DNA of 64,000 bases from an uncultured Prevotellaceae bacterium. GTDB taxonomy: Bacteria > Bacteroidota > Bacteroidia > Bacteroidales > Bacteroidaceae. The DNA lies in contig CACZBS010000017.1 of the NCBI GenBank assembly GCA_902779455.1, positions 1-64,000 of the forward strand, read 5' to 3'. Positions 63,301-64,000 of the stretch are shown piece after piece (position 1 is the first letter of the stretch; every line of letters starts with the position of its first letter). A program made the position numbers and the translations under genes. The notes under the pieces were generated by a model that searched no databases, was not told where the DNA came from, and was given only the letters and a program-made list of their open reading frames with translations.

Positions 63301-64000
63301 GCGGTGACGATGTCGTAGCTCAGACGGTGGTTCTTGCGGCTCAGCGTGGCATACCACCGGGCGGTCGTCGTGCTCAGGCAGAGGCCCATGCGATAGGTGC
63401 CCACCCAGAGGTTGGCGTCGCGGTCGGTGGCCAGCGTGTAGACGGCGTCGCCGCCGATGTTGCTGTTGTAGGGGGTGCAGACGGTGCGCGAGCCGTCAGC
63501 GCGGTGCAGCTCGATGCCGCCGCCGTCGGTGCCGAAGACGGTCAGGTCGCCATAGTCGACGGTGCTGGTCAGTCCCTCGGGCACGTCCCATGTGCTCGTC
63601 GTGAGGCGTCCGTCGGGCGTCAGCGTGAAGGCGCGGCTGTCGTAGCCTATGCCATAGCCCACGACGATGAGGCCGAGGTTATGGCTGTAGTAGATATTGG
63701 TGCGGCCCGTGACGGGGGCCTCAAACGCTACTCTGCTCTCCACCCGCCCGTCGGCGGCGCGGAGCAGCCAGATGCCCTCAGGGCCCGTGGCCACCAGTTG
63801 GCGGTCGTCGATCGGGGTGAGGGCGTCGATGCGTCGCCCGTGCTGCGGGATGGGCTCGAAGTGGCGGTCGGCCGTGCGTCGCATGACGTGGCCGTAGTAG
63901 TCGACGGCAAAGATGTCGCGTCCGCAGCGCACGAGGCTGTTGAAGCGATAGCCCGTCGTGATGGTCGTGTCGGGGCGGGTGAACGTGCAGGGCATGAAGC
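60378..64000 (-). CDS. Hybrid two-component system regulator with beta-propeller sensor (5' end outside window)
   Basis: At least 1205 residues; the frame is open to the window edge, so the signal peptide and first propeller blades are missing. Visible order: two-component-regulator propeller repeats (such as DRDANLWVGTYRMGL, DHRGRLWVGG, DADGNIFVGTSGGLF), a Y_Y_Y domain near residues 575-632, a transmembrane helix near 635-660, and a kinase with His696 in THELRTP. A Pro/Ala-rich linker then leads to a receiver domain with the Asp in VCDLVMPHMDG, and a C-terminal AraC domain (SVEQVCEQCGFGDAKNFRSM). Such proteins sense a breakdown product in the periplasm and activate a nearby SusC/SusD locus. 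Operon B is the nearest candidate. Confidence 0.94.
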   Translation of the reverse strand, partial: FMPCTFTRPDTTITTGYRFNSLVRCGRDIFAVDYYGHVMRRTADRHFEPIPQHGRRIDALTPIDDRQLVATGPEGIWLLRAADGRVESRVAFEAPVTGRTNIYYSHNLGLIVVGYGIGYDSRAFTLTPDGRLTTSTWDVPEGLTSTVDYGDLTVFGTDGGGIELHRADGSRTVCTPYNSNIGGDAVYTLATDRDANLWVGTYRMGLCLSTTTARWYATLSRKNHRLSYDIVTAVVPMAGRLAIGLDGGGLQLTDSATGRQQLLTTKNSPLPGNNVVSIVADKERLWLGVYTKGLVGYDLRTGRFDTFAMPPTEQDANNVWTLLDDHRGRLWVGGPCLFVFDKQSHRITPIDTLQRADCMSLALSGDDVWMGCRFWGICKFDVRTLRLKALYRTDSPTGPRLPSNNISFLAADRRGRVWFSTDQGGFYRLDERQERIDSFGIGCGLTNTHVRSMAEDADGNIFVGTSGGLFRYAADKATFARLDIDADMSEFTPNCTATDGHRLYFGTTKGVVSFNPSDITMPDRQPGVCFTSLHVIGNQPLTIALGNQREASLRLTHSQNFFTVVYAMPEFVTPELLRFSCQLEGLETTWRELGQSRQASYTSVPPGKYRLLVRCSDANGQWGEPSVLSVVITPPWYLAWWARLLWTLLTVAVVYAAFRFYRRELSIKHKVEMVELEKASEQKLNDAKMNFYTSMTHELRTPVFLIMAQLEQLLDEGKLIVQAPRTYMADIHRHALKLNNLISRVIDFRKVGAAQLQLDLRRADVVRLCRQLTESYADLFRMKHIDFSLEAAQSEIWLDYDPLKLELIVSNLLSNAFKYTAEEGRVVLSVSEEPQRVVFSVTDNGIGIDPQVRQAIFDPFFRSERGKRQSRQGDGLGLAYVKQLVELHGGRISVESTMGRGSRFSFFIPRQPSDQAEVSISQDATPQPTATPPSAESALPAPSAKPQSPANPAALHSVLIADDDPDVLSLLERNLSPDFRVLKASDGEQALATAVEEQPDIIVCDLVMPHMDGQQLLTQLKADARTSHAHIIILTAQSAEDDMVSALDRGADAFLTKPISLRLLRMHIDRLLSSDTTLGDKAPTLPGNQPDDVRKPYNKEEQQMLTRLRAIIDEHLADPDFNIELLATSMNMSHSALYKRLKALTGMSLVEFINDYKIFNAVQLFRQGETSVEQVCEQCGFGDAKNFRSMFKRKMQMTPKQYIQSL

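Overview
The window is a GC-rich chromosomal segment of a Bacteroidota organism, most likely Prevotellaceae. The reasons are three SusC/SusD-type systems, two hybrid two-component regulators, T9SS-type C-terminal tails, dockerin-like tails, GldH, TAnnTTTG -7 promoter boxes and the order purH-mreB-mreC-mreD-mrdA-rodA. No rRNA, CRISPR array or classical IS element is visible. The assignment rests on gene content and recognised families; no database search was possible.

Layout. 0.2-8.4 kb: a giant secreted Ig-repeat protein, a 59-residue small ORF and a TPR-type hybrid sensor/regulator. 8.7-15.6 kb: a short PurH carrying only the IMP cyclohydrolase part, a four-helix-bundle gene framed by 35-bp inverted repeats, then the elongasome genes. 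15.6-19.6 kb, minus strand: gldH, a PSP1/RicT-like gene, holB and metF. 19.9-28.9 kb: a truncated dockerin gene, a GH51 arabinofuranosidase, tryptophanase, a secreted endonuclease/phosphatase-fold protein with dockerin tail, tRNA-Lys with a duplicated 3' end, tdk, rsmI and a coiled-coil lipoprotein. 29.4-44.4 kb: one long SusC/SusD locus with a zinc metallohydrolase lipoprotein, a DUF4302 protein, a BACON-like secreted protein and two M6 metalloproteases. It has no glycosidase, so it looks like a protein/peptide acquisition locus. 44.5-50.8 kb, minus strand: a transposase-family relic, then a second SusC/SusD operon. 51.3-52.3 kb: a tyrosine recombinase. 52.7-59.7 kb, plus strand: a third SusC/SusD operon whose susC has a stop at codon 32. 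59.8-64 kb, minus strand: tadA and a large hybrid two-component regulator that runs off the window.

The most notable structure is at 50.7-52.8 kb. Two divergent susC genes face away from a tyrosine recombinase and share a 111-bp, 109/111 identical inverted repeat. It covers the last 18 bases of each leader, the signal-peptide codons and the first codons of the mature protein. Only the left gene has a recognisable promoter, and the right gene is interrupted exactly at the repeat edge. This resembles the recombinase-driven SusC/SusD switches described in Bacteroides. Other layers of interest are degenerate short-unit repeat tracts that begin inside the last codons of many genes and supply their stop codons, three long C/G-rich palindromes, and two copies of a 60-bp hairpin, one of them next to the recombinase.
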